The position numbers and the translations under genes were made by a program. From Planctomycetota bacterium (lineage in GTDB: Bacteria; Planctomycetota; Phycisphaerae; SM23-33; FEN-1343): a stretch of 13,031 bases of DNA. The DNA is taken from positions 1-13,031 of the forward strand of contig JABMQG010000027.1 in NCBI GenBank assembly GCA_013203365.1, read 5' to 3'. Of this stretch, positions 1 to 7,318 are shown piece after piece. Below the pieces are notes generated by a model that worked only from the letters and a program-made list of their open reading frames with translations, had not been told where the DNA came from and made no database searches. The stretch's first letter is position 1. Each line of letters begins with the position of its first letter.

Positions 1-1478
1 ATCGACATCGCCAGGGCCTGGATCGTCTCCTCCGTCAAATCGGCCCGGGTCGCACCGGGAGACCAGAACAACCCGCCGATCCACTGCCGCCCGCAAACCA
101 AGGGCCAGTGCGCCGAGCAAGTCCTTGCGACGACCTCGGCCAGGGCGTCTTCGTCTTCTACGAGTTGTTTGAGAACGTCGGCTCCCCCGGCACCCAAGGC
201 CAGCGGACGGCTCGGAGGAAAATCCCCACGCGACACCAGCAGCTTCACCTCCGCCTCCTCGGTTCCCGTCTGGCTGGCAAGAACAATCGCTTGGTCGGCG
301 GAGGAAAATACGTAAGCTATGACCGGCTCGTCCTGCGAGGGGGCCAATTGCCCAGCCTCGGCCCAGGTACGCGCCATCAGGCGGCACAACGAGCCTAGGG
401 ACTCCGCTGCTGTTAGTTCCGATCCAAAACGCCGCAGCAGGCCAAGCGCCTTGCTCTGCGAGCCTGCCTGGGCCGCACGACGTTGAAGCCGGCAGTTGAG
501 TCGGCTCAGTTCCAAGTTCGCCGCCGTCAAAGCCGAACGGTAAAGGCTCTCGCTGGTGGTCTTGCCGACGCCAAACAGCTGGCTTCGCTCCTCGATCAGG
601 CCGGGCAGACGGTCTATGGTCTCTTTGAGGACCTCGGCGCTGACGCCAATCTGTGCCGCCAGCTTTGTCGAATCCGCCGGAAAAGTGAAATTGCCGCTGT
701 AGCCGAATCGCTGTTCCCGAACGATGGTGTCGGCCAAGTGAACCACGGCAATCGCACGCCTGCCAGAGAGCACTTCCGGCAAACCCTCGACCGGCTGATG
801 ATGCAACCAGATCGTCTGCTCTACCAATTCGGGCAGATGCCAAAGCTCGGCCAGTCTCCGGCCGGCAATAGTGTGATCCACACCCAGGATCTGACGCTCA
901 TATTCGGCTATGTTGCCGTATTGACTGTTGCACGCCTGCACAACACGCGTGTAACTCTTGGGCAGGCACTGTTCCATCGCCAGCTTGCCAATGTCGTGCA
1001 GCAGCCCGCAGACAAAAAGCTCTTCCGATTCAATGCCCAGACGAAGTCGCTGGCCCAGCAAATCCGACGCGCACGCCACGGCCAGGCAATGTTTCCAAAA
1101 CTCGCGCCGATCCAGGCCCGAAACGGACAAACCCTTCGGACCGAACATCTCGAATACCTTGATACTCAGCACCGCTGATCGAACCGCCTCGAAGCCCAGC
1201 ATGACCACCACCCTGCTGATGGTTCGCGCTTCCTTGCGCAGACCCGTGTTGGCCCGGCCCGCCAGCGACAGAATCTTCGCGGTTAGGCTCTGATCTGCGC
1301 TTACTAGATTGATTACCTCCTGGGTGTTAGCCTGGTTGGAACTGGTCAGCTTCAGCAGACGCGTTGCCACTTCCGGCAGCGTAGGAACTGATTCCAACTG
1401 ACGCAGTATCAGTTCAATCTGCTGACCCTTCAGCTTCTCCGCTGAAAGGGACGGGTTGTCGGCGTTTTTCGCTGCCAC
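1..1478 (-). CDS. HDOD-domain signalling protein with GAF-like region (3' end outside window)
   Basis: Translating the minus strand from GTG 1478 gives an open frame of 492 codons that runs off the left edge. GTG 1478 is the most upstream start possible, because an in-frame TGA lies at 1490-1488. Residues about 28-240 form an HDOD domain: it opens with SVPTLPEV (30-37), has H130 in FWKHC, HDIGK at 161-165, DH at 201-202 and HH at 226-227, so several metal-binding positions typical of HD phosphohydrolases are kept. Residues about 310-335 look helical and coiled-coil-like. Residues about 345-492 have the layout of a GAF-type sensor domain, a weaker call. HDOD proteins act in bacterial signalling. 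Many have further output domains, and a histidine kinase part could follow beyond the window; that is a guess. The start lies 2 bases after the stop of the response regulator, so the two are probably co-translated and work together. No clear ribosome binding site precedes the GTG, as expected for coupling. Confidence 0.85.
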   Translation of the reverse strand, partial: MAAKNADNPSLSAEKLKGQQIELILRQLESVPTLPEVATRLLKLTSSNQANTQEVINLVSADQSLTAKILSLAGRANTGLRKEARTISRVVVMLGFEAVRSAVLSIKVFEMFGPKGLSVSGLDRREFWKHCLAVACASDLLGQRLRLGIESEELFVCGLLHDIGKLAMEQCLPKSYTRVVQACNSQYGNIAEYERQILGVDHTIAGRRLAELWHLPELVEQTIWLHHQPVEGLPEVLSGRRAIAVVHLADTIVREQRFGYSGNFTFPADSTKLAAQIGVSAEVLKETIDRLPGLIEERSQLFGVGKTTSESLYRSALTAANLELSRLNCRLQRRAAQAGSQSKALGLLRRFGSELTAAESLGSLCRLMARTWAEAGQLAPSQDEPVIAYVFSSADQAIVLASQTGTEEAEVKLLVSRGDFPPSRPLALGAGGADVLKQLVEDEDALAEVVARTCSAHWPLVCGRQWIGGLFWSPGATRADLTEETIQALAMS

Positions 1479-1480
1479 GG

Positions 1481-2050
1481 CTAGGCTTCAATCAATTCCA
1501 CGATTCGTTCGATGACTTTGGCAATGTTGAACGGCTTCTTGATGAAGTCGTCCGCCCCGGCTGACAGCAACTGGTCTATCTCCGTCTGGTTGACGAGCCC
1601 GGAAATGATCAGTATTTTAATATCGGTTAATTCTTGGTTTTCACGGATGGTCTTGCATACCACGTTCCCGTTGATGTCCGGCAGCATGTAGTCCAGAATG
1701 ACCACGTCCGGTCTGAAACTCTGCGTCTGCACCCCCGCGTCGTAGCCCGTGGTGGCGGTTCCGACTTCAAATCGGCCGTCCCGCTTCAAAACATCCACGA
1801 ACAACTCCACTATCTCCGGGTCGTCGTCGACCACCAGCACCCTGGTCTTGTTGTTGTTCAAACCACCCAGCGGGATGTTGTTCTTTTTCATGAACCTGAC
1901 CATTTCATCCCGCGGAATCCGCCGAAACCGACTTCCCGGAACGCGAAACCCGCCGAGTTGCCCGTTGTCAAAGCAACGGATAATAGTCTGCTGCGAAAGG
2001 CTGCAAACCTCAGCCGCCTCTCCCGTAGTATAAACCTTTTTCTTTTTCAC
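1481..2050 (-). CDS. Response regulator: excisionase-type HTH plus receiver domain
   Basis: A 189-aa cytoplasmic regulator with reversed domain order. Residues 5-56 are an excisionase/MerR-like winged helix-turn-helix (YTTGEAAEVCSLSQQTIIR, then the wing segment FRVPGSRFRRIPRDEM). Residues about 69-189 are a CheY-like receiver. Receiver signature residues are all present: acidic pocket D75-D77, phosphoacceptor D120 in LDYMLPD, S150 in the switch position, and K172 before P173. It should therefore be phosphorylatable by a histidine kinase and bind DNA through its N-terminal domain; its targets are unknown. The start is GTG 2050, preceded by GGAGAAGG about 4 bases upstream, a good ribosome binding site that supports this start. 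Its stop is followed 2 bases later by the GTG of the HDOD gene, forming a two-gene signalling operon. Genes of this architecture are common in Planctomycetota and Deltaproteobacteria in my recollection. Confidence 0.88.
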   Translation of the reverse strand: MKKKKVYTTGEAAEVCSLSQQTIIRCFDNGQLGGFRVPGSRFRRIPRDEMVRFMKKNNIPLGGLNNNKTRVLVVDDDPEIVELFVDVLKRDGRFEVGTATTGYDAGVQTQSFRPDVVILDYMLPDINGNVVCKTIRENQELTDIKILIISGLVNQTEIDQLLSAGADDFIKKPFNIAKVIERIVELIEA

Positions 2051-2505
2051 AGTCCTTCTCCAGTCTTCGCATCGGCCGGCAGTTCCGCTAATGTCACGGG
2101 CAAGAGTGAACAGATGTCTCGCCCAATACCGTAGCTATTAAATCGACTGCCTGGACGCTTGCCTTAACTTTCCCAAACCGCACATTTTACGCAGTCGTAT
2201 TTATTTTAACTCTGGCTTGGGCAATGTGAAGTGAAATTCAGTAAAAAGCCGATGATGACGGAGACTGCAAGATACGCAACATCCTTACTTGAAACCACTT
2301 ATGTATTTTTTGAGGCAGTGGCACACCTGCAGACCCAAAACGATCCCAGGCTGCCAGCGCAGTCAGCTATATACTTATTGCTCAGGGGGATAACCTTAAT
2401 CCAGGTCAAATGAGCACAGTTTCCAACCAATACTCAAACCCATTGGCGCGGAACTTACGCTGATTTGGCGACAGGAGGTGACCAATGTCCTTATCACAAG
2501 CAGCC
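2051..2505. other. 455-base gap between serA and the response regulator
   Basis: This stretch is more AT-rich than its surroundings. It holds the candidate promoter described separately and a 60-codon GTG-start frame on the plus strand (2231-2413) without a ribosome binding site, which I do not accept as a gene. I see no convincing terminator hairpin behind serA. A near-perfect plus-strand Shine-Dalgarno sequence at 2474-2482 is discussed as a finding. The gap separates serA from the signalling operon, which probably has its own promoter. Confidence 0.5.
2203..2230 (-). promoter_or_regulatory. Candidate sigma-70-type promoter for the response-regulator operon
   Basis: On the minus strand TTCACA (2230-2225) is followed after 16 bases by TAAAAT (2208-2203). 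It lies in the AT-rich part of the gap between serA and the response regulator, about 150 bases upstream of the GTG. The match is fair (4 of 6 at -35, 5 of 6 at -10), but such matches occur by chance in AT-rich sequence. Confidence 0.3.
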
Positions 2506-4089
2506 TTAGAGCTTGAGTGTATAGACCTCGGTCATGAACTCCAGGGCCTTGATCCTCGCCAGCACCTGCTTTTCCGGAGCCGAATCCAGGTTGAAGCTCA
2601 GCACGGCCTTGGCCGGTTCGGTCTTTCGCCCGCAGCTCATGTGCGCGATGTTGACACCCGCTTTGCCGAAGGCTTCACCAACGCCGCCGATGACGCCGGG
2701 CTTGTCGTTGTTGAAGCAGATCACTACATTGCCCTCGGGAATCATCTCCATGTGATAGCCGTCCAAACCCACTATTCGTGGCAGGTTGTGGCCAAGGATC
2801 GTTCCCATCGCCGTGCGGGATAACTTGTCCGTCGTCAGCGTCACCTCCAGAAGGTTGGCAAAGTCCAACGCGTCGGCGCTGGTGACCGTCTCGACCGTTA
2901 TGCCGCGCTGCTTGGCCAGAACCGGCGCGTTGACGATGTTGAGCTGCTCGCCGAGGATGGGCTGCAACAGCCCGATCAACAGCGACGTCGTCACCGCCGA
3001 GGTGTTCGCCTCGGCAATGCCGCCGCGGTAGGCCACCACCACCTTCTCGATCGCCCCGGGGGTAATACAGCTGATCAACGTGCCCATTCGGCGGGCCAAC
3101 TCCACGTACGGCTTGACAGATTCGGGCACCTTCGTCGCGCCCGATATGTTCACCGCGTTGCGGATCTCGCCGCCGCTGAGGGCCTCCACCAGTACCTCCG
3201 CAGCCTCCAGAGCCACCAGGTCCTGGGCCTCTTCCGTGCTTGCGCCAAGGTGCGGAACGGCAAGAACGTTCGGATGCGAAAGCAGCTTCTTCAACACCTC
3301 GCTGGCAGGAGGCTCTTCCGTATAAACGTCCAGGGCCGCCCCTGCTACCTTGCCCTGCTCCAACGCCGCCAACAACGCCGCTTCGTCGATGATCCCGCCG
3401 CGAGCGGCGTTGATCAGACGAACGGTCGGCTTCATCCGCTCGAACTGCTCCTTCGAGATCATACCACGCGTGCTTTCCGTCCGAGGAACGTGGACGGTAA
3501 TGTAGTCGGCCCGCTCATAGAGGTCGTTTACGTCCTGGACAAACTCCACGCCGTCTGGGGCGGCGTCGGCCGACAGCAATGGGTCGTAGCCCAGCACCTT
3601 CATCTCCATCGCCACCGCACGGGCGGCTACACTGCGGCCGATACGCCCAAGGCCAATTATCCCCAGACTCTTACCGGCCAACTGAGTGCCCTCGTACTTC
3701 TTGCGATCCCACAGACCCTCCCGGACGCTGACGGCGGCTGGGACGATCTTTCGACTGAGAGCCATCATCAAAGCAATGGCCAGCTCTGCCGTGCTGATCG
3801 TGTTGCCGCCGGGGGTGTTCATCACGATAATGCCTTTGGTCGTGGCCGCCACAAGATCTACGTTGTCCACGCCGACACCCGCGCGGACGATGGCCTTAAG
3901 GCTACCGCTGTTGGCCAGCGCCTCGGCCGTCAGCTTCGTTGCGGACCTGATGATTATGCCGTCGTATTGGCCGATGATCCGGGCTAGTTCCTCTGGCTTG
4001 ATCCCCGCTTTGTTGTCGAAGGCCACGCCTTTTTGCTGCAAATAATCCAACCCGACCTGGCTGAGTTTGTCCGAAACTAGAATTTTCAT
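2506..4089 (-). CDS. serA: D-3-phosphoglycerate dehydrogenase (long form)
   Basis: Oxidises 3-phosphoglycerate to 3-phosphohydroxypyruvate with NAD+, the first step of the phosphorylated serine pathway, in the cytoplasm. The 527-aa length matches the long form known from Bacillus and Mycobacterium. Residues 1-310 are the 2-hydroxyacid dehydrogenase catalytic/NAD domains, with the Rossmann motif GLGRIG at 146-151 and the catalytic set R230 (NAARGG), E259 (TEEPP) and H280 (PHLGAS). Residues about 320-452 are the intervening allosteric substrate-binding domain. Residues 455-527 are a C-terminal ACT domain (NDKPGVIGGVG), which in relatives mediates feedback by serine; whether it does so here is not shown. 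The ATG at 4089 is preceded by AAGG at a distance of about 9 bases. It is divergently oriented to the LOG-family gene and followed by a gap, so it is probably transcribed alone. The protein shows no sign of damage. Confidence 0.97.
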   Translation of the reverse strand: MKILVSDKLSQVGLDYLQQKGVAFDNKAGIKPEELARIIGQYDGIIIRSATKLTAEALANSGSLKAIVRAGVGVDNVDLVAATTKGIIVMNTPGGNTISTAELAIALMMALSRKIVPAAVSVREGLWDRKKYEGTQLAGKSLGIIGLGRIGRSVAARAVAMEMKVLGYDPLLSADAAPDGVEFVQDVNDLYERADYITVHVPRTESTRGMISKEQFERMKPTVRLINAARGGIIDEAALLAALEQGKVAGAALDVYTEEPPASEVLKKLLSHPNVLAVPHLGASTEEAQDLVALEAAEVLVEALSGGEIRNAVNISGATKVPESVKPYVELARRMGTLISCITPGAIEKVVVAYRGGIAEANTSAVTTSLLIGLLQPILGEQLNIVNAPVLAKQRGITVETVTSADALDFANLLEVTLTTDKLSRTAMGTILGHNLPRIVGLDGYHMEMIPEGNVVICFNNDKPGVIGGVGEAFGKAGVNIAHMSCGRKTEPAKAVLSFNLDSAPEKQVLARIKALEFMTEVYTLKL

Positions 4090-4166
4090 TGTATCGCCTT
4101 ATTTGAAGTCATTGTGGCCGGCCTTTTCAGGGCCCCATTTCGTCCAGCACAATACCAGCGCTGACT

Positions 4167-4196
4167 TTAACTGACGGCAGGGACATTTTCTATAGT
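4167..4196 (+). promoter_or_regulatory. Candidate promoter for the LOG-family gene
   Basis: TTAACT (4167-4172) and TATAGT (4191-4196), spaced by 18 bases, lie in the divergent region between serA and the LOG gene. The -10 box matches consensus at 5 of 6 bases, the -35 at 4 of 6. An inverted pair ACTGAC (4170-4175) / GTCAGT (4195-4200) overlaps it and could be an operator, but may be chance. I found no equally good promoter for serA on the other strand. Confidence 0.35.
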
Positions 4197-4275
4197 CAGT
4201 GCACCGGCTTCCATAGAAAACACACAGAAAAACCACACCTTGCCGGTGGCGGTGCAGCAGGGTAATATAGCGCAC

Positions 4276-4809
4276 GTGGCAGAGCGTGTCCCTAGCATTA
4301 GCGCCGTGGCGGTGTTTGGTAGCTCCCAAGCCGACCAGGCTGCTTATGCACAGGCCGAGGCTGTCGGACGGGTACTGGGCCGACAAGGATACACAGTCGT
4401 CAACGGCGGCTACGGCGGAACAATGGAGGCCTCGGCCAAAGGCGCGCGGGCCGTCGGTGCCGAGGCCATCGGCGTCACCTGTCGGGCGTGGTCCTCGATG
4501 CCAAACTCGCATCTGACGCGCCAGGTGGAGACGGCGAACCTCTTGCAGCGACTGGCAACGCTGATCGAGTTGGCTACCAGCGGTTTCGTGGTGTTGCCCG
4601 GCGGCACCGGGACGCTGGTGGAATTTGCTACGGTATGGGAGCTCATAAACAAGCAGCTGACCGCGACAAGGCCGGTGGTATGCGTGGGCGATTTTTGGGC
4701 ACCCCTGGTCGAGCTGATCAGCCACATACAGCCGGCGGCCCGCCGGCGGGTCGCGTTCGCCGCCGATGCGGAGGCCCTGGTGGAGTTCTTCCCGCCATTG
4801 TCGCCGTGA
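4276..4809 (+). CDS. LOG-family / TIGR00725-type Rossmann-fold protein
   Basis: A 177-aa soluble protein of the LOG (lysine decarboxylase-like) family. Some members hydrolyse nucleoside 5'-monophosphates to base plus ribose 5-phosphate. The Rossmann nucleotide-binding motif GGYGGTMEA is at 44-52, and the family signature PGGTGTLVE at 108-116 contains the glutamate that is catalytic in active members. The start is uncertain: TTG 4240, GTG 4246 and GTG 4252 are in frame upstream, and none has a clear ribosome binding site. GTG 4276 is chosen because family members usually begin about 10 residues before the first beta strand (here VAVFGSS). The stop overlaps the first possible ATG of the following lipoprotein gene (4809), suggesting one transcript with it. 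The substrate cannot be told from sequence; a role in nucleotide salvage is inferred from family knowledge only. Confidence 0.8.
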   Translation: MAERVPSISAVAVFGSSQADQAAYAQAEAVGRVLGRQGYTVVNGGYGGTMEASAKGARAVGAEAIGVTCRAWSSMPNSHLTRQVETANLLQRLATLIELATSGFVVLPGGTGTLVEFATVWELINKQLTATRPVVCVGDFWAPLVELISHIQPAARRRVAFAADAEALVEFFPPLSP

Positions 4810-4856
4810 TGGCCGGGAAGAAAGAACAACAGAATTTTTTCAGAAGATACCAGAAG

Positions 4857-5462
4857 ATGCGTAGACCAATTGTGACTGTCTTGGTGAGAACTGTCCTTCC
4901 GGCATTTCTCTGCCTGGTGCCGCTAGCCTTGCTGTCGTGTTCCCAGAACACACCGGCCGGGTCCGGTTCCGCAGCGATGTCTTCGATTGCGCCAATCTCG
5001 CCGGCCGATGACGGCCTGGCCGCGGAGACGCCGGGCAGCTCGACAAGGCGGGAAGATGCCTCTCCGCAGTTGATTGGCCGGGAGGAACCTCGGCCGCTGG
5101 CACCTGTCGTTCCGGGGCCCGGCACGATGAGTGCGGAATTGACCTCGATGACAGCTGCAACGACTGCACTGCCGGAACTCAAGGACGGCGACAATATCGT
5201 CAATCGTACGGGCCGGATGGTGCGACAGGGCCGGACCGACAGATGGCAATTCGTTTTTAGCCCGCAGGTCGAGGGTAGGCCGCCGCTGCCACCGATGGAG
5301 ATTCTGCCTAGCCCCTACCTGGCGGAGATGGAAAAGATCGTTGCCACGCCGGAGACGGAGGAGGAAGTGGTCTTCCAGATCACCGCTGAGGTAACCCGCT
5401 ATCGCGAAAATGCGTACCTGATGATTCGAAAGGCCCTTGTCGAGCGGACTGTGCACAGGTGA
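4857..5462 (+). CDS. Predicted lipoprotein, member of a tandem paralogous pair, function unknown
   Basis: A 201-aa protein I cannot assign to a named family. Residues 1-27 form a lipoprotein signal peptide: basic MRRP start, hydrophobic core, and ALLSC lipobox with the lipidated Cys at 28. Residues 29-105 are a low-complexity linker rich in Pro, Ser, Ala and Thr. Residues about 111-199 are the conserved part, with NRTGRMV, W130, PPMEILP (145-151), EMEKI, and EVTRYRENAYLMIRKAL near the end. This last domain matches the next protein block by block, so the genes arose by duplication. ATG 4857 is chosen because it places the signal peptide at the N terminus. ATG 4809, overlapping the stop of the LOG gene, would add 16 mostly polar residues. 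Neither start has a strong ribosome binding site. The protein probably sits anchored in a membrane, facing outward from the cytoplasm. Confidence 0.75.
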   Translation: MRRPIVTVLVRTVLPAFLCLVPLALLSCSQNTPAGSGSAAMSSIAPISPADDGLAAETPGSSTRREDASPQLIGREEPRPLAPVVPGPGTMSAELTSMTAATTALPELKDGDNIVNRTGRMVRQGRTDRWQFVFSPQVEGRPPLPPMEILPSPYLAEMEKIVATPETEEEVVFQITAEVTRYRENAYLMIRKALVERTVHR

Positions 5463-5552
5463 CATCCACCGCGGCAATAAGACAATGGATTCAAAATTCG
5501 CATGCCGTACCTTGGGGGCGCGGAAGCGAATTCCAGGACGGGAGACGGAACG

Positions 5553-6143
5553 ATGAAAATGAAAATGCAAATGAAAACAAAAAAGGTCCTGACGGTTGCG
5601 ATCGGCCTGGCGTCGATACTGGTGAGCCTGTCGCTATTGGCGGCAGATGCGCCGGCAAGTGCCCCCGACGGGCCGGCGTCGATGCCGGCATCAACCGGCA
5701 ACGAAGCGCCAGCGGGCAGCGAGGCCGCAGCCGACGCGGTCATTCAGGCATTATTGAGGTCCCGCGTCGTCAAAGAGCCCGTTTTGCCAACATCGGCCAC
5801 TGCCCCTGCCGGCGAGGGCGACTCGGAGGCGCCGAAGGCGCTTTTCCAGCCGTTGCCCAAGCCGCCAGGATCGATGATCTTCAATCGGCTCGGCCGGCTG
5901 GTCAAGGACGAGGCCAGCGGATGGTGGACCTTCCGCTTCGAGAGCGAAAAGAACCTGCTCTACGAGCCGCCCATGCGAGTGCTGCCCAATCGGCTGCTGG
6001 AGGAAATGGAGACTATCCTGGAAAAGAACAGCATTGCGCCTACGGTGCGATTTCTCGTCAGCGGGGAAGTGACCCATTACCGCGGCAACCAGTATCTGCT
6101 GATTCGCCGCAAGCTCGTTAAACGCGAAATGGGGTCGCTGTAG
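5553..6143 (+). CDS. Predicted exported protein, paralogue of the preceding lipoprotein
   Basis: A 196-aa protein of unrecognised family. Residues 1-33 are a Sec-type signal peptide (MKMKMQMKTKK, a hydrophobic core to about 30, likely cleavage near AADA); no lipobox cysteine is present, unlike its neighbour. Residues about 34-105 are an Ala/Pro/Ser-rich linker. Residues about 108-193 are the conserved domain: FNRLGRLV, GWWTFRF, PPMRVLPNRLLEEMETI, GEVTHYRGNQYLLIRRKLV. It shares at least six aligned blocks with residues 114-197 of the lipoprotein upstream. ATG 5553 is preceded by GGGAG 8 bases away, a good ribosome binding site; the longer frame from ATG 5502 would bury the signal peptide. The final GEVT-YRG-N-YLL segment suggests a small beta-rich domain, but I do not name a fold. 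Confidence 0.8.
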   Translation: MKMKMQMKTKKVLTVAIGLASILVSLSLLAADAPASAPDGPASMPASTGNEAPAGSEAAADAVIQALLRSRVVKEPVLPTSATAPAGEGDSEAPKALFQPLPKPPGSMIFNRLGRLVKDEASGWWTFRFESEKNLLYEPPMRVLPNRLLEEMETILEKNSIAPTVRFLVSGEVTHYRGNQYLLIRRKLVKREMGSL

Positions 6144-6208
6144 GAATCGCCGTTTCCGAGCGCTCGCGAACATGCGTTTTTGCCAATGCCAGCCTGTAGA
6201 ATAACGGT

Positions 6209-7237
6209 ATGAGCACCGATAGCCACCACGAAGCGATGTTGTACGACAAGCTCGGGGACGGTGCCATGCGGTGCCGGCTGTGCGGGCATCAGTGTTTGAT
6301 ATCGCCCGACAAGCGCGGCGTCTGCCAGGTGCGACAAAACGTGGGCGGTAAATTGGTGACGTTGAACTACGGCTACCTGGTCGCGGCCAACGTCGATCCT
6401 ATCGAGAAGAAGCCCCTTTATCACTTCCTGCCGGGTACGACTAGTATGTCGGTGGCTGCCGCCGGCTGCAATTTCCAGTGTGAGTTCTGTCAGAACTGGC
6501 GGATAAGCCAGTTGCCCCGAATGGGCAGCACCATCGCCGGCGAGCGGGTGGAACCTAGGCAAATCATCGACGCCGCCAAACGCCAGGGCTGCCGATCGAT
6601 CAGTTATACCTACACCGAGCCGACCATCTTCTTCGAATTCGCATACGACACGGCCAAGCTGGCGGCGGAGGCGGGGCTGAAGAACTGCTTCGTTTCCAAC
6701 GGCTTCCTGAGCCCGGAGGCGGTCAGAACTATATCTCCGCTGCTGGACGCGATCAACGTTGACCTCAAGGCCTTCCGTGACGTGACTTATCGCAAGGTGA
6801 TGAAGGCTCGCCTGGAACCTGTGTTGCAGTGCCTCCGGACTCTAGTGGCCAATGGGGTCTGGGTGGAGGTGACCACACTGGTCGTGCCGGGCATGAACGA
6901 CTCCCAGGCGGAACTGTCCGACATAGCCGCCTTCATTGCAGGCGAGCTCGGCCACGACGTGCCCTGGCACCTGAGCCGTTACCACGATGACTACGAAATG
7001 ACCGGTCGGGGGGCCACGCCGCTTGAGGCGATGGAACTGGCCGCTGCCGTCGGCCGTCAGGCGGGCCTGCGGTATGTCTACCAGGGCAATGTCCCCGACG
7101 CCGCCGATGGCAATACGCACTGCCCAAAGTGCGACGAGGTGGTAATCGAGCGATCGTACTTCCGGGTGGCCGCCAACAGACTCCGCAACGGCGCCTGCAA
7201 TGCCTGCGGGCAAACCATAGCCGGTCTGTGGAGCTAA
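6209..7237 (+). CDS. amrS: AmmeMemoRadiSam-system radical SAM enzyme
   Basis: A 342-aa cytoplasmic radical SAM protein. The [4Fe-4S]/SAM motif CNFQCEFC has cysteines at 87, 91 and 94. An N-terminal zinc- or iron-binding cluster (C22, C25, C29, C39 in RCRLCGHQC and GVCQ) and a C-terminal CPKC...CNAC ribbon (305, 308, 330, 333) flank the barrel. YTYTEPTIF (133-141) and NVDLKAFRD are also typical of this family, which resembles pyruvate formate-lyase activating enzymes. In many genomes this protein is found with a Memo-like and an AMMECR1-like protein (whence the name); neither partner is in this window, so it is an orphan here. The reaction is not settled to my knowledge. ATG 6209 has only a weak ribosome binding site but fits the usual N terminus. 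The convergent RNase HII-like gene follows after 81 bases. Confidence 0.88.
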   Translation: MSTDSHHEAMLYDKLGDGAMRCRLCGHQCLISPDKRGVCQVRQNVGGKLVTLNYGYLVAANVDPIEKKPLYHFLPGTTSMSVAAAGCNFQCEFCQNWRISQLPRMGSTIAGERVEPRQIIDAAKRQGCRSISYTYTEPTIFFEFAYDTAKLAAEAGLKNCFVSNGFLSPEAVRTISPLLDAINVDLKAFRDVTYRKVMKARLEPVLQCLRTLVANGVWVEVTTLVVPGMNDSQAELSDIAAFIAGELGHDVPWHLSRYHDDYEMTGRGATPLEAMELAAAVGRQAGLRYVYQGNVPDAADGNTHCPKCDEVVIERSYFRVAANRLRNGACNACGQTIAGLWS

Positions 7238-7282
7238 TGTGTTCCAAATACAGCACATGGCGATTTACCGCCAACCCCACCC

Positions 7283-7318
7283 AAAAAAAGGTCGCCCGGC
7301 AGGCGGCGGCAGTCGGGC
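7283..7318 (-). terminator. Candidate intrinsic terminator after the RNase HII-like gene
   Basis: Directly after the minus-strand stop codon, GCCCG (7318-7314) can pair with CGGGC (7298-7294), followed by GACC and seven T (7289-7283). The stem is short (5 pairs) and the loop long (15), so this is a weak candidate; position and T tract favour it. Confidence 0.35.

Noticed and set aside
483..1178. 231-codon plus-strand frame
   Set aside because: It lies antisense to the HDOD protein, whose minus-strand translation carries clear HDOD motifs across the whole region.
2231..2413. 60-codon plus-strand frame in the gap between serA and the response regulator
   Set aside because: GTG start without ribosome binding site, no recognisable features, and it overlaps the candidate promoter region of the operon on the other strand.
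3250..3987. 245-codon plus-strand frame
   Set aside because: Antisense shadow of serA; no recognisable domain and no ribosome binding site.
4099..4725. 208-codon minus-strand frame
   Set aside because: Antisense to the LOG-family gene, which has the PGGTGT family signature; composition is shadow-like.
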